A DNA stretch of 49,146 nt from Bacteroidales bacterium (GCA_017616655.1 JAFZXU010000059.1:1-49146), one strand, 5' to 3'. Counted from the first letter of the stretch, positions 1 to 8,837 are shown. A program made the numbers and translations. Notes: generated by a model not told the origin, from the letters alone.

Positions 1-385
1 ATCCGGCTCGCATTATGCCGTGCCTCAGGTTTTCCCCGAACTCAAAACACCTGGCGGAGGCGATTTTCGTATCGAGCTGATAGTTAGATATTTACGAAAA
101 ACAACTCCGGCAGGTCGAGGATTTTGGCTTCAACCTGCCGGATAATCTTTTTATAATATGCGGAAAATCAACGCGTTAGTATTTTTGCATCCGCCTGGTG
201 TTTTGCATTATTATGCATTCGGGCATCTCTTTTTCAAACATCCTGCAATAAATCTGACTTTCTTGACAAAAGCCGTAATTGTTGTTTTCTGACAAAAATC
301 AATCACTGCCAAAAGAATTGTAAAATGCGTTACTGAGCATGCTGCAAGCGGCTTTATCTTGCAGCAGCATTTAAAAACAATTCTT
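1..385. other. Intergenic region with hairpin and possible gene tail
   Basis: No complete gene is seen upstream of the first CDS. One plus-strand frame is open from base 2 to a TAA at 143-145 (48 codons, no start inside the window) and could be the C-terminal tail of a gene outside the window, but nothing in it is recognisable. A perfect 10-bp inverted repeat (106-115 with 133-142, 17-nt loop) overlaps the end of that frame and is followed by a T-rich stretch, so it could be a terminator for an upstream plus-strand gene. A TATTTTTG box at 180-187 resembles a Bacteroidetes -7 element but lies about 200 nt before the first ATG. Confidence 0.4.
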
Positions 386-1246
386 ATGAGCTACTTAAAT
401 TTCAAGGAGGGACAGAGGTACATCGTTCCGACGTCGGACTGGGGGTTCAAGCGACTCTTCGGAACCGAGGCGAACAAGGATGTGCTGATAGGTCTGTTGA
501 ACAAACTGATCGACGATCGGGAGGTGAAGGATGTGAAATACCTGGAGCGGGATCTTCTGCTACCGGTCGGAGAGGGACGTGAGATGTCGTTCGACGTCTA
601 TTGCGAATGCCAGGACGGCTCGCGTGTCATCGTTGAGATGCAGAATTATGCCAGGCCTAATTTCATAGACCGGTCGCTGGTATATACGTCTGCATCGATT
701 GTCGAGAATTATCTTTATAACAGGAGCAAAGGGTACAGGGTCCAGAAGGTGTATCTGATAGCCATCACAGGAGACGTCCTGTTTCCGGAAGTCGAAGGCA
801 GGCCGGTACGTCTAATGTTCTGCAACAAGGATTCGGAGAAGACTCAGGTTTTGAACGACAAAATCTTGCATATCTTCATCGAATTGCCGAAATTCGCAGA
901 TGATATCGGCAGTTTGAATCCTGATTCGGAATTTCTTGACAAGTTCGCGGTGGCATTAAAGACGATGGCGGAGAGTCGCGAGAGGCCGAAGGTGATGGAC
1001 GACGAGATGCTCGTGAAGTTGTACCGTGCTGCCGATACAAAGGGATACAGCGAAGACGACAAGGACACTTACACTAGTAACGTTATGAACCAGCTGGAAT
1101 ACGAAGCGACCCTCTGGGATTATCGCGAGGAAGGTCGTGAGGAGCGCGCCCTGGAGATTGCCGCCAGGATGAAGGCCGACGGTTTTTCGGATCAAAAGAT
1201 TGCGGCATACACCGGCCTGACGGCCGAGGCTGTCGCCGCGCTCTGA
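386..1246 (+). CDS. Rpn-family PD-(D/E)XK nuclease / transposase-like protein
   Basis: This 286-residue protein matches the Rpn/PDDEXK_2 family: an N-terminal WGFKRLFG motif (starting at about residue 19), a catalytic Asp in SFDVYCEC (about D70) and the E-x-Q signature in VEMQ (E84, Q86). Members are recombination-promoting DNA nucleases, often annotated as transposases although most are not in classical insertion sequences. The C-terminal tail, rich in Glu/Arg and ending with a small helical segment (GLTAEAVAAL), is typical of Bacteroidetes copies. The ATG at 386 is chosen over an upstream TTG at 359 because homology begins with the SYLNFKEG segment. It stands alone, with no terminal inverted repeats or partner recombinase seen, and the catalytic residues look intact. 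Family is sure; in vivo role is unknown. Confidence 0.85.
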   Translation: MSYLNFKEGQRYIVPTSDWGFKRLFGTEANKDVLIGLLNKLIDDREVKDVKYLERDLLLPVGEGREMSFDVYCECQDGSRVIVEMQNYARPNFIDRSLVYTSASIVENYLYNRSKGYRVQKVYLIAITGDVLFPEVEGRPVRLMFCNKDSEKTQVLNDKILHIFIELPKFADDIGSLNPDSEFLDKFAVALKTMAESRERPKVMDDEMLVKLYRAADTKGYSEDDKDTYTSNVMNQLEYEATLWDYREEGREERALEIAARMKADGFSDQKIAAYTGLTAEAVAAL

Positions 1247-1272
1247 TCCTTAATGCCTGCGACCACGCCGTC

Positions 1273-1372
1273 ATGCCCGACCTGACCGGGCATCTCCGCT
1301 GAGGCGGGCATCCGGCGTGAGCAGGGAGGGCTTGGATGCGCACCGGAGGACGATCTGAGACCTTCCGGTGCG
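1273..1372. repeat. Two successive inverted repeats (REP-like)
   Basis: Downstream of the Rpn gene lie a 7-bp inverted repeat (ATGCCCG at 1273-1279 with CGGGCAT at 1287-1293) and a 9-bp one (1339-1347 with 1364-1372). Neither has a following T tract, so they do not look like intrinsic terminators. They resemble short palindromic intergenic elements that recur in many genomes; copy number cannot be judged from one window. Confidence 0.45.
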
Positions 1373-1435
1373 TGATTTGGGCTGCTGGACTCACCGCTGG
1401 ATCAAATATTGATGTAAAAGTTATAGATGTATAAA

Positions 1436-1469
1436 ACAGGAGGGAGGCGGTGGACCGCTTCCCTCCTGT
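1436..1469 (-). terminator. Intrinsic terminator of the surface-protein gene
   Basis: A 15-bp stem (one G-U pair) with a 4-nt loop sits 27 nt after the stop codon of the minus-strand gene ending at 1496. On the minus strand it is followed by TTTTAT, as expected for factor-independent termination. Confidence 0.8.
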
Positions 1470-1495
1470 ATGTAATGATTGCTTCAACTCCAAGA

Positions 1496-4400
1496 TTAAG
1501 GAGTCGGGGCAACCTTCTTGGTGTAATGCAGCGATACGCCGATCGTTGCGTGGGTATGATACTCATCGCAAGCCTGCAGGGATACGCCAGGGCCATAAGA
1601 AACTTTAGAGCCAGAGGGTTCAATATTCATATATCCGCCGTTCAATATCATTCCTTTATCTCCTGAAAGATTTGCACGCAGACAGTATGCGGCACCATCA
1701 CCTGAATAGAAATAACCACCGTTGATTGTAGTGTTCATTTTCTTAGTATTGTTAGTACCCGTATGCTGGATAACAGAATTATTCTTGCTATAGAAACTGC
1801 CGCTATTGACGGTCAGATTACCGTTGTTGTGTGCGACAACGAAGTAACTGGCTGTGGTGTCGATACCTGAAGACATCTCAGAATCGTTAATGGTAACATT
1901 GCAGTTGGAGTTGTTAAGCTTGAGGACAGTCTGTACTCCGTTAGTATAGATCCTGGCTCCGGAGATTGTTGTATTTGAAGTTCCGCCTGCAAGCATAAGC
2001 ATTTCGTCACCGGAACCCGACGCTTTACGCATCGTTCCTTCGATTATGCAATTAGAGATGGTTATAGTAGTTGATCCTGATCCACCAGCATATACCGCTT
2101 GATAACTGCTGGTGGTAATCTTTCCTACCTTATCCTGCGAATCCGTGATGGTCAGTGTACCGGATGAAGGATTGAAGAGGTTATATGTACTGGTAGAAAG
2201 AGTATGGCCGTTAAGGTCGAAGACAACAGGCTTGGAAGCGTGAGTCAGATTCAGCGTAGCATTGTACGTCACATCATCCTGTAGCTGGAGCGTGACGGTA
2301 GCGTCGCCCCCGTTATAAGCGACGGCAGCAGCAGCGGCGTCGGCAAGCGTAGGGTATCCAACGCCATTGACCGTTGCGACGACAGCTTCCACCTGATAGT
2401 TATAAGTGCGGGAATTGAATGACTGCGTCACAGAGGCTGCAGCTGCAGATGCGGCACACAGGGCTGAAGGATTATTATTGAAATAACCGCCATATACTAC
2501 CGTAGTTCCCGAATTGGCAATGTCAGCCGCTCCGCTACCGTATATATAACCGCCATTGACGACAAGGCTTGCGCCGGAAGCGACAGTAGCAGCATTGGTC
2601 TGGCCATAGAGCGAACCGCCGTTGACAGTCGCCGTTCCCGCGGTTACCGCAAGGGCGGTTGCCGTAGAGTTAATCTCGCCGGAGGTAGCGCCGCTGTCGG
2701 TGAGGATGAAATTCGAAGCAGTGGTTATGGCGCTGCCCGAAGCAGTCGAAGTGATGTCATAGCCTGCAAGGTCGAGAGTGACCCTATAGGAATTGCCCTC
2801 GCTGACCGACATGGTCGAAGATGCCGTACAGTCATCAGTCAGCGTGACAGTGCTGTGGCCGTTGGCTTTGGCGCGGAGGTCGGCGCCCTTCATTGCGCCC
2901 TCGATCGTACCGAAATCCCAGGTGAAATCACCCTGCGTCGTGGTCGCCACTTTCGAAACGTTGGCGACGGAGAAAGGATAAACCTCATTGGTTTCATCGT
3001 CAGCGTTAAGCACATTTGTATATACCATGCTGCCCGCGTCTGTCAGGACATTGTTCGGCAGGGGCTTATTGAAGCAGCCGCCGGTGACATACGCCACGCC
3101 GTCGCTTGCGCTCGTTCCGGCGCAGTTTACCGGCCTGACGTTTACTGAATTGAAGTATCCACCAGTGACATTAATCACGCCCTTGCTGGCATAGATAAGA
3201 GGGTTGCCGCTTGAAGTATGAGTGTAGATACCAGCAAATATATTGGCTACTGACGACTCGTTGCTTGTATAAACGCAATAGGTACCGGTACGGTTGAAAG
3301 TGCCTCCATTGAGGTTGACCGTACCGATCGCGAGATACACGCAATATGCACTGGTATTAACTGTCAGGTTGTTGACGTCCAGTATCGAATTATTGCCCAC
3401 ATAGATGCCGCGATAATTCGTATTTGTAGCACTAATGCTACCGCCGGTTATCTCAAACAAGCCGTTGTTAGTGATAAGGTGAAGGGCTGTAGAGTTATTG
3501 CTGCCGGTGTAAGTACCATTTAAAGAACCGCTCTGGAGGATGAATTGCTTGATAGGGCTGTCAGGGGCCGTACCAGTGGCGTAAACCATATATTGGGCGG
3601 AAGATACAATCTTACCGCCGCTGGCACCGTCCCGAACGGTGAGTGAACGGGTACCGTCAATCTCGATACCTTTCGTGCCCGTAGGGGTAACGGTCAATGT
3701 CTGTCCGTTAAGATCCAGGGTAACCGCTCCGGTTCCGGAAGCCGCTGAATTGAGAGAAAGCATCCTGGCCGAAGTGCAGTCATCCAGGAGCGTGACCGTG
3801 CAGGGGGCGGTAGCGGCGTTGGCAACTGTCCAGGCAGTGTCTATCGACGGATAGGCGATGCCGTCGACGTCGGCGACGGCGCCGCCGAGCTTCTTGCTCA
3901 TATAGTAATAGTTGCCGGCTGCGATGGTGCTTTGGGGAATGTTGGAAACATTGGCGTAGGTGGTCGTGCCGACCGTTGCATTGAGCATCAGGTTGGCATC
4001 GTCAGTCGGCATCGCGGCGAAATAGACGGCCTCTTCGCATATTCCGGCGGCGTCGGTATTCCAGGAGCCCGTTGCGTTGATGTGTCCGGTCGTCGTGCCC
4101 GGGGTCAGCACCAGATTGCCGGTAGTCTGGTCTACCTCGAAGGTGCCTTCGGTAATGACACCGTTGAGGGTCAGGCCGGTGACCTCGGTAACTGCAGAGA
4201 CTCCGTTCAACTGGAACTTCTTGACCCCGATGATGGCGGTCTGGTTGGTGAAGTGGAGTTCCACCTCGTTGTTTGCGATTGTACCGGTCGCGCACATTAT
4301 CGCGGGGAGGTTGGCGTTGAGTACGCCGCCCTGGCTTGCGAGATCGACGGGGAGTTTCCATATATCTCCGTCGGCGGTGAAGTCGTCAACGGTCTTGCCC

Positions 4401-4744
4401 GGGTAGAAGATGGCATAGACTGTAGTTGCACTGCCCGGTACATACCCGGTGGTGCTGAGTTCCGCCTCGCTTTCGCTGTCCGCCCTGGTCACCGTGAAAG
4501 TGAACTTTTGCCCAAGATCGTCGAAGCCGATGATGGCCTCGCCACCTTGCCAGGCAGGCGTTATGGTGTTGGCGGTGTTGTCCGCCGTGTAAGTCATTCG
4601 TGTCTCGATCTTCCCGTCGATGTATGCTTTGACCTTGAGCGGAGTTGAGCTGACCTCCGCGTTGTTGTCGATATCGACTCTCTGGCAGGATGCCGTGGCG
4701 ACAATCATCGCCAGAACTGAAATGATAAAAGCAGTCTTCTTCAT
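1496..4744 (-). CDS. Large surface lipoprotein: fimbrillin-like N-terminus plus three beta-helix modules
   Basis: The 1082-residue protein starts with a lipoprotein signal peptide (basic N-terminus, hydrophobic core, ATASC with Cys20). Residues about 20-290 look like a fimbrillin/Mfa-like domain (for example PAWQGGEAIIGF and the YAIFYPG strand). Three repeats of one architecture follow, starting near residues 293, 608 and 793: a YPSIDTAW- or YPTLADAA-type lead-in (diverged in the second), a TVTLxDDxT strand, a (L/F)DLxGxxL(T/S) turn and many short rungs containing NGGxF or NGGYxY. This is the pattern of pectate-lyase-like right-handed beta-helices used as adhesins. No catalytic site is recognised. 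It is probably exported to the outer surface. A 49-residue peptide gene lies 15 nt upstream on the same strand and a terminator follows. Surface location and fold are inferred. Confidence 0.75.
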   Translation of the reverse strand: MKKTAFIISVLAMIVATASCQRVDIDNNAEVSSTPLKVKAYIDGKIETRMTYTADNTANTITPAWQGGEAIIGFDDLGQKFTFTVTRADSESEAELSTTGYVPGSATTVYAIFYPGKTVDDFTADGDIWKLPVDLASQGGVLNANLPAIMCATGTIANNEVELHFTNQTAIIGVKKFQLNGVSAVTEVTGLTLNGVITEGTFEVDQTTGNLVLTPGTTTGHINATGSWNTDAAGICEEAVYFAAMPTDDANLMLNATVGTTTYANVSNIPQSTIAAGNYYYMSKKLGGAVADVDGIAYPSIDTAWTVANAATAPCTVTLLDDCTSARMLSLNSAASGTGAVTLDLNGQTLTVTPTGTKGIEIDGTRSLTVRDGASGGKIVSSAQYMVYATGTAPDSPIKQFILQSGSLNGTYTGSNNSTALHLITNNGLFEITGGSISATNTNYRGIYVGNNSILDVNNLTVNTSAYCVYLAIGTVNLNGGTFNRTGTYCVYTSNESSVANIFAGIYTHTSSGNPLIYASKGVINVTGGYFNSVNVRPVNCAGTSASDGVAYVTGGCFNKPLPNNVLTDAGSMVYTNVLNADDETNEVYPFSVANVSKVATTTQGDFTWDFGTIEGAMKGADLRAKANGHSTVTLTDDCTASSTMSVSEGNSYRVTLDLAGYDITSTASGSAITTASNFILTDSGATSGEINSTATALAVTAGTATVNGGSLYGQTNAATVASGASLVVNGGYIYGSGAADIANSGTTVVYGGYFNNNPSALCAASAAAASVTQSFNSRTYNYQVEAVVATVNGVGYPTLADAAAAAVAYNGGDATVTLQLQDDVTYNATLNLTHASKPVVFDLNGHTLSTSTYNLFNPSSGTLTITDSQDKVGKITTSSYQAVYAGGSGSTTITISNCIIEGTMRKASGSGDEMLMLAGGTSNTTISGARIYTNGVQTVLKLNNSNCNVTINDSEMSSGIDTTASYFVVAHNNGNLTVNSGSFYSKNNSVIQHTGTNNTKKMNTTINGGYFYSGDGAAYCLRANLSGDKGMILNGGYMNIEPSGSKVSYGPGVSLQACDEYHTHATIGVSLHYTKKVAPTP

Positions 4745-4759
4745 GATTCAATCCTCCGA

Positions 4760-4909
4760 TCAGTCGTTAAAATCATCTCCCATGTCGCCTCCGTCACCAT
4801 ATCCGGAAGGGTCGCTCATCGCGATGCACTGCTCCGTCTCCATCGGGAGTTCGACGGAGCGGGGTGCGAGATAGCCCGTCTTGTCGGGCGTCAGATAGAT
4901 TCTGTTCAT
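4760..4909 (-). CDS. Small 49-residue peptide with YLTP motif and acidic Gly/Asp tail
   Basis: The ATG at 4907-4909 opens a 49-codon frame ending in TGA 15 nt before the surface lipoprotein start, so the two are probably cotranscribed. The peptide starts MNRIYLTPDK, has a central ELPMETEQCIAMSD segment and a Gly/Asp-rich end (GDGGDMGDDFND). It has no signal peptide or membrane segment. A 37-residue peptide at 40823-40936 has the same layout (basic start, Y-x-x-P, a Glu about 20 residues in, then an I-A-x-S segment and a Gly/Asp/Phe tail) and also sits next to a fimbrillin-like gene. Short peptides of this style are common beside Bacteroidales surface-protein genes as I recall; no function is assigned. 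Confidence 0.6.
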   Translation of the reverse strand: MNRIYLTPDKTGYLAPRSVELPMETEQCIAMSDPSGYGDGGDMGDDFND

Positions 4910-5158
4910 TGTCGATATGTTCTTTTTTTTCTGTTTTATCGTCGTTATCTTCGGGTTGCCAACATAACTCCTAAAGTAATAAATCGCAAGTAAGGTTTTT
5001 TTTTTTTGAAAAACAAGAATTAGTGGCAATAATTCAAGATTATTTAATAATATGTATCCTCTGGTTGGTTACGAATCGTAAGGTGATAACTGTTAATCGT
5101 TTTTGTTATGCTATTTTATCGTAAAAATCATTAACTTCGAAAGTTCAAATACCCCTAT

Positions 5159-7861
5159 ATGCTTAATCCTATGAAATCCATGCGATTTGTTCTGACGGCG
5201 CTGGCGGCACTGCTCTGCTTCAGCGGCCAGACCTTTGCGGAGAGGATGAGGATCCCGTCGTTCCAGACCCAGAAGGGGCCGGACGAGACGGCGCATCTTA
5301 CCCGGAAGGGTTTCTATCCCGTAGTGGCGATGCCCTCGAAGACCGACCTGGAGTTCGACGAACGCTTCTCGGTGGCCGATGTCAGGCTGGCCTGCGAGCC
5401 CGGGAGCCGCTATGAAGGATGGACCCTTCTCCGAATCCGGATGGACTCGAAAACCCTGGACGTTATGGGCAATGCCCGCCTCGCGCAGGAGAGTCACAAT
5501 TATTATATGAGCGTTTTTCCTTCGCGAAAGGGCGGCAAGACCACTGTCGCTTTTGAGTACTGGCTGCGCAGCCCCGACGGCGAACTGACCGAAATCGTCT
5601 CGCACGCAGTGACTGTCCGCGGCAAGTTGTTCAAGGCAGGGGAACCGACCGTATTCGACGAGACTATCCCTCGGAAACTCAGTGAGGACTGGATCGTACG
5701 GGTGCACGCGCCCAATCCGAACTACTATGCCGACAAGGTTCTCGATCTTATAAAGCGCTGCAACATAGCCTCCTGCCAGGTCACCTTCCAGGACCATATC
5801 GACAGCTTCTCCTTCGTGGTGGTCAACGAGGATTTCTACGACGAGAAGCCGGTCCGCAGGAAGAGCGTCAAGCGTCCCTTCGACATGCTCTCCATCTATC
5901 AGGCCGCCTCGATGAGCAAAGTGCCTTGCGGCTATATCTTCACCAAGATGGCCGACGAAGGGGAGGTGGACCTCGATACGCCTCTATACAAATACTATCC
6001 CGGCCTACTGAACCGTTTCGCTCCCCAATACCGCGAGCAGGCGAAGCTCATAACCGGAAGGATGGCGCTGACCCATACGTCGGGATGCGGCGCGGGATAC
6101 GGCAACATCCCCCTCGATTTCTACCCGGGATACCACTGCAACTACCGCAATTCCAACGTGACCATAGTGCAGTATGTCATCGAGTATCTCAAGGGAAAAC
6201 GCATAGACGAGGTGGCGCAGGATTATATCTATTCAAAGCGCGATATGCCTCACAGCCGTTACAGCTGGCAGCCGGAATATGACAGTCTGGCCGTAGTGGC
6301 CTTTACCGACACCGTCACCTACAACAACCCGGAGATCTGGTACATAAACGATTATGTCAAGTATTCCGACTTCCCGTGGGACAAGGGGCGCACCGGAATC
6401 GACAACAATACCTCATATCACTGGCGTACCAACTCGGTGGAGTGCAACCGCTTCTGGAGCTGGTTCCTGGAAGGGGCGGACCTGAGCGAGAAGATGTTCA
6501 ACGAGTTTGTTTACCAGGGCGTGCATATCCCCGCAGCTGAGGTGTCGATGGAGAGGGGAGAGCTCTTCTACGGCCTCGCCACACGTACCGAGCTCAGCGA
6601 CGAACTGGGCCCGGTAATCTGGCATACAGGCCGCAACGGCCCCTTCCGCTCGCTTGGAATAGCCTTCCTCGAGAGGAACGCGGCGCTCTCGTTCTTCACC
6701 AACAGCCGCCACTACTACGCGATGTACTACCCGCTGCTGGACATTTTCGTTCCCCACTGTATCCCTATGGAGTGGACTATGTGGGTGGCGGATGCCGGCA
6801 CCCCTGTTCCGGGGTGGGAGACCACTGCCGACCGGCTGCCTTATGGCGTAAAAACCGAAGAATGGGGCAGGAGTCCCAACTATATGGCTGAAAGAGAAAA
6901 GGAACGCTCTCTGGATAATCCGTTGGACAAACTGACCTTCTACCGCGATACGGCCATGATCCGAGCCAAACTGCAGTCCATACTGGAGAGGGGAGGATTC
7001 TCTGCGATACAACTGGCATACTCGGACGATGCCGGTGAAATAGATATTTCGCTCAATACCGATGTCGATGCCTTGTGCCTTGCCGGTGAAACGGGAGCCC
7101 TTCCGCTGGTTTATGTCGTGATGAGGCTCGCAGAGGAGGGGAGACTCGATCTCGATAAGCCGCTCTCCGATTACTGCCCTGAGTTGCTCCAGAGGTTCGA
7201 AGCGTCGTCCGTGGCTGCAGCTTCCACGCTTACCGCCCGACACTGCCTCAGCCACATCTCCGGCGTGCTTTTGAATAACGGATTGTTTAAAATCGGCCAT
7301 ACTCCCGGCGCTACATATACCGATGCCCGCAACAATTACCACGTCCTGAAGCAGGTGGTGGAAAAGATTGAAGGAAAGACATATAACGAGCTGTGCCGCG
7401 ATGAGTTATTCGAGCCACTGGGAATGTCGAATACCTCCTATACAAGCAGCGACGCCAGCCGTTCGCTGCGGACCAATGCCCGCGAGTTCACCTCTTTCCT
7501 GAAGTGGGCTATGAAACGTAATGGCGGCAGTGAGACGATTAAGCAGGAGTTGAATTATCGCTATGTTCACATAGCTGCTCCTGAGTATGCCCGTGAGAGG
7601 GCAACCCTTTGGCGCACAATGGATTGGGTGCAGGAGCAGAATCGTGAACTCGGCGATTTCCTGATGCATCAGGGCTCTGCCGGCGATTGGAAATCCCTGG
7701 CTATGATAGTCCCCGGCCGCAAGGCCACGCTGTGCGTTTTCGTGAAGGATGCCGGCCGCATCAACTGGTACGACGCCGTCTCTGAAATCTTCTTCCCGAC
7801 CGTCGAGCCCCTTTCCTGCTTCGGCTGCGGCGCCCTCTATCCGTTGGACGACAGGAAGTAG
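5159..7861 (+). CDS. Exported serine hydrolase with two beta-lactamase-fold domains
   Basis: The 900-residue protein has a signal peptide (hydrophobic run then QTFA). ATGs at 5159, 5171 and 5180 are all possible starts; the first is given. After an N-terminal region of about 180 residues without a recognised fold comes a class C beta-lactamase/PBP4-like domain: S-x-x-K as SMSK (251-254), a candidate Tyr-x-Asn in CNYRNSN (about 327-333), HTSG (306-309) and a late HTG (IWHTGRNG). A second copy of the fold starts near residue 600 and keeps the HISG, NNYHVLKQVVEKI and MHQGS regions. Where S-x-x-K is expected it reads GETGA (about 642-646), so the nucleophile and general base are missing. The first domain is probably an esterase or peptidase acting in the periplasm or outside; the second is probably non-catalytic. 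Substrate is unknown. Transcribed alone. Confidence 0.8.
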   Translation: MLNPMKSMRFVLTALAALLCFSGQTFAERMRIPSFQTQKGPDETAHLTRKGFYPVVAMPSKTDLEFDERFSVADVRLACEPGSRYEGWTLLRIRMDSKTLDVMGNARLAQESHNYYMSVFPSRKGGKTTVAFEYWLRSPDGELTEIVSHAVTVRGKLFKAGEPTVFDETIPRKLSEDWIVRVHAPNPNYYADKVLDLIKRCNIASCQVTFQDHIDSFSFVVVNEDFYDEKPVRRKSVKRPFDMLSIYQAASMSKVPCGYIFTKMADEGEVDLDTPLYKYYPGLLNRFAPQYREQAKLITGRMALTHTSGCGAGYGNIPLDFYPGYHCNYRNSNVTIVQYVIEYLKGKRIDEVAQDYIYSKRDMPHSRYSWQPEYDSLAVVAFTDTVTYNNPEIWYINDYVKYSDFPWDKGRTGIDNNTSYHWRTNSVECNRFWSWFLEGADLSEKMFNEFVYQGVHIPAAEVSMERGELFYGLATRTELSDELGPVIWHTGRNGPFRSLGIAFLERNAALSFFTNSRHYYAMYYPLLDIFVPHCIPMEWTMWVADAGTPVPGWETTADRLPYGVKTEEWGRSPNYMAEREKERSLDNPLDKLTFYRDTAMIRAKLQSILERGGFSAIQLAYSDDAGEIDISLNTDVDALCLAGETGALPLVYVVMRLAEEGRLDLDKPLSDYCPELLQRFEASSVAAASTLTARHCLSHISGVLLNNGLFKIGHTPGATYTDARNNYHVLKQVVEKIEGKTYNELCRDELFEPLGMSNTSYTSSDASRSLRTNAREFTSFLKWAMKRNGGSETIKQELNYRYVHIAAPEYARERATLWRTMDWVQEQNRELGDFLMHQGSAGDWKSLAMIVPGRKATLCVFVKDAGRINWYDAVSEIFFPTVEPLSCFGCGALYPLDDRK

Positions 7862-8061
7862 TTTTAAGCCATGCCTTCGGGCTTTCGGTTGTCTTCTCCG
7901 GAAGCCTTCCGCTTCGCTCCCTCCCTCCCACTTCGTGGGCCCCTCCCGTTCACGTGGCCACGGGCGGCCACCGGCCCCGGATAAGACAAGCCTCAGCCTC
8001 TACAGCATGGCTATACTGATAAAAATCAGCGGAAAAAGATAGCGGATATAAAAATTAATGC

Positions 8062-8069
8062 TATATTTG
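8062..8069 (+). promoter_or_regulatory. Promoter -7 box (TATATTTG) for rpmE2
   Basis: TATATTTG matches the Bacteroidetes -7 consensus TAnnTTTG and lies 39 nt before the rpmE2 ATG, leaving room for a short leader. A clear -33 TTTG is not seen. Confidence 0.6.
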
Positions 8070-8108
8070 CGGTCCGAAAAAATGAATGTTCACTAAAATT
8101 TGACAGAT

Positions 8109-8360
8109 ATGAAAAAAGGTATCCATCCCGAATCCTACCGTCTTGTAGCTTTCAAGGATATGTCAAACGATCACGTATTCATCACCCGCTCCTGCGTCAA
8201 CACGAAGGAGACCATCGATGTGGACGGTGTTGAATTCCCCGTAGTGAAGGTCGAGATTTCCAACACATCGCACCCGTTCTATACCGGTAAGATGAAGCTC
8301 GTCGATACTGCAGGCCGCGTTGACAAGTTCTACAGCCGCTACGGTCAGAAGAAGAAATAA
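8109..8360 (+). CDS. rpmE2: 50S ribosomal protein L31 type B
   Basis: The 83-residue protein starts MKKGIHPESY and contains FKDMSNDHVF, the NTSHPFYTGK motif and the C-terminal DKFYSRYGQKKK typical of L31. It is type B: the CxxC zinc-binding pair of zinc-containing L31 is absent (a single Cys in SCVNTKE). It is part of the central protuberance of the large ribosomal subunit. In many bacteria the zinc-free form replaces the zinc form under zinc limitation, but Bacteroidetes usually carry only this type, so regulation by zinc should not be assumed. It is followed at once by a strong terminator, so it is monocistronic. Confidence 0.95.
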   Translation: MKKGIHPESYRLVAFKDMSNDHVFITRSCVNTKETIDVDGVEFPVVKVEISNTSHPFYTGKMKLVDTAGRVDKFYSRYGQKKK

Positions 8361-8382
8361 TTCCTTCAGGATTCAAGATAAA

Positions 8383-8412
8383 AAGCCCGGATGCTGGTGT
8401 GCGTCCGGGCTT
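8383..8412. terminator. Bidirectional terminator between rpmE2 and the lipoprotein gene
   Basis: A perfect 9-bp GC-rich stem (AAGCCCGGA with TCCGGGCTT) with a 12-nt loop is flanked by A residues on the left and a T-rich tract (CTTTTT) on the right, so it can serve both convergent genes. Confidence 0.85.
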
Positions 8413-8433
8413 CTCTTTTTCTGCGGACACATG

Positions 8434-8814
8434 TCAGCGCACCTTGCGGAGCGTGACGGAGAGGGACTCGAACCCTTCGGCAGGAACAGTGACGGAGAGG
8501 CTCTTCTCCTCGAAGAGACCGCCGTTCTTTTCACCGTCCACATCCTGGAACAGGACTTCGAAATCGAACTTGTCGGAAATCACGAAGTTGCTGAAGCGGC
8601 CATGATCGTCAGTCGTGGCGAATCGGTTGCCGTCGACTGAAACCTGGATTCCGTTGACAGGATTGCCCGATTCGTCGGTCACCGTGCCGGAGAGAACCTT
8701 GTCGTTGCTATAATAATACTCGGGCACGCCGTAGCAGGCGGTGAAGATTCCAAGCCCCGCTATACTCAGAAGGGCGCCGAGAACGGCCCGCCTGATTTTC
8801 TTGATATCAGCCAT
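8434..8814 (-). CDS. Putative lipoprotein with carboxypeptidase-regulatory-like domain (radical-SAM-associated type)
   Basis: From the ATG at 8812-8814 the product is 126 residues: a basic and hydrophobic N-terminus, Cys27 in IFTAC as the likely lipid anchor, then YGVPEYYY, a VLSGTVTDESGNPVNGIQV strand set and a DVDGEKNGGLF segment. The middle is a transthyretin-like/CarboxypepD_reg fold. The order YG-x-P, GxVTDExGxPVxGI, DVDGxxNGG matches my recollection of the Bacteroidetes lipoprotein family that is normally encoded beside a SPASM radical SAM enzyme (rSAM/lipoprotein system). No radical SAM gene is present in this window, so this copy is an orphan here. The gene is divergent from the barrel protein gene at 8879 and convergent with rpmE2. 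Family assignment is moderate. Confidence 0.65.
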   Translation of the reverse strand: MADIKKIRRAVLGALLSIAGLGIFTACYGVPEYYYSNDKVLSGTVTDESGNPVNGIQVSVDGNRFATTDDHGRFSNFVISDKFDFEVLFQDVDGEKNGGLFEEKSLSVTVPAEGFESLSVTLRKVR

Positions 8815-8837
8815 TGCAAAACTGTGTTCGTACTTTG

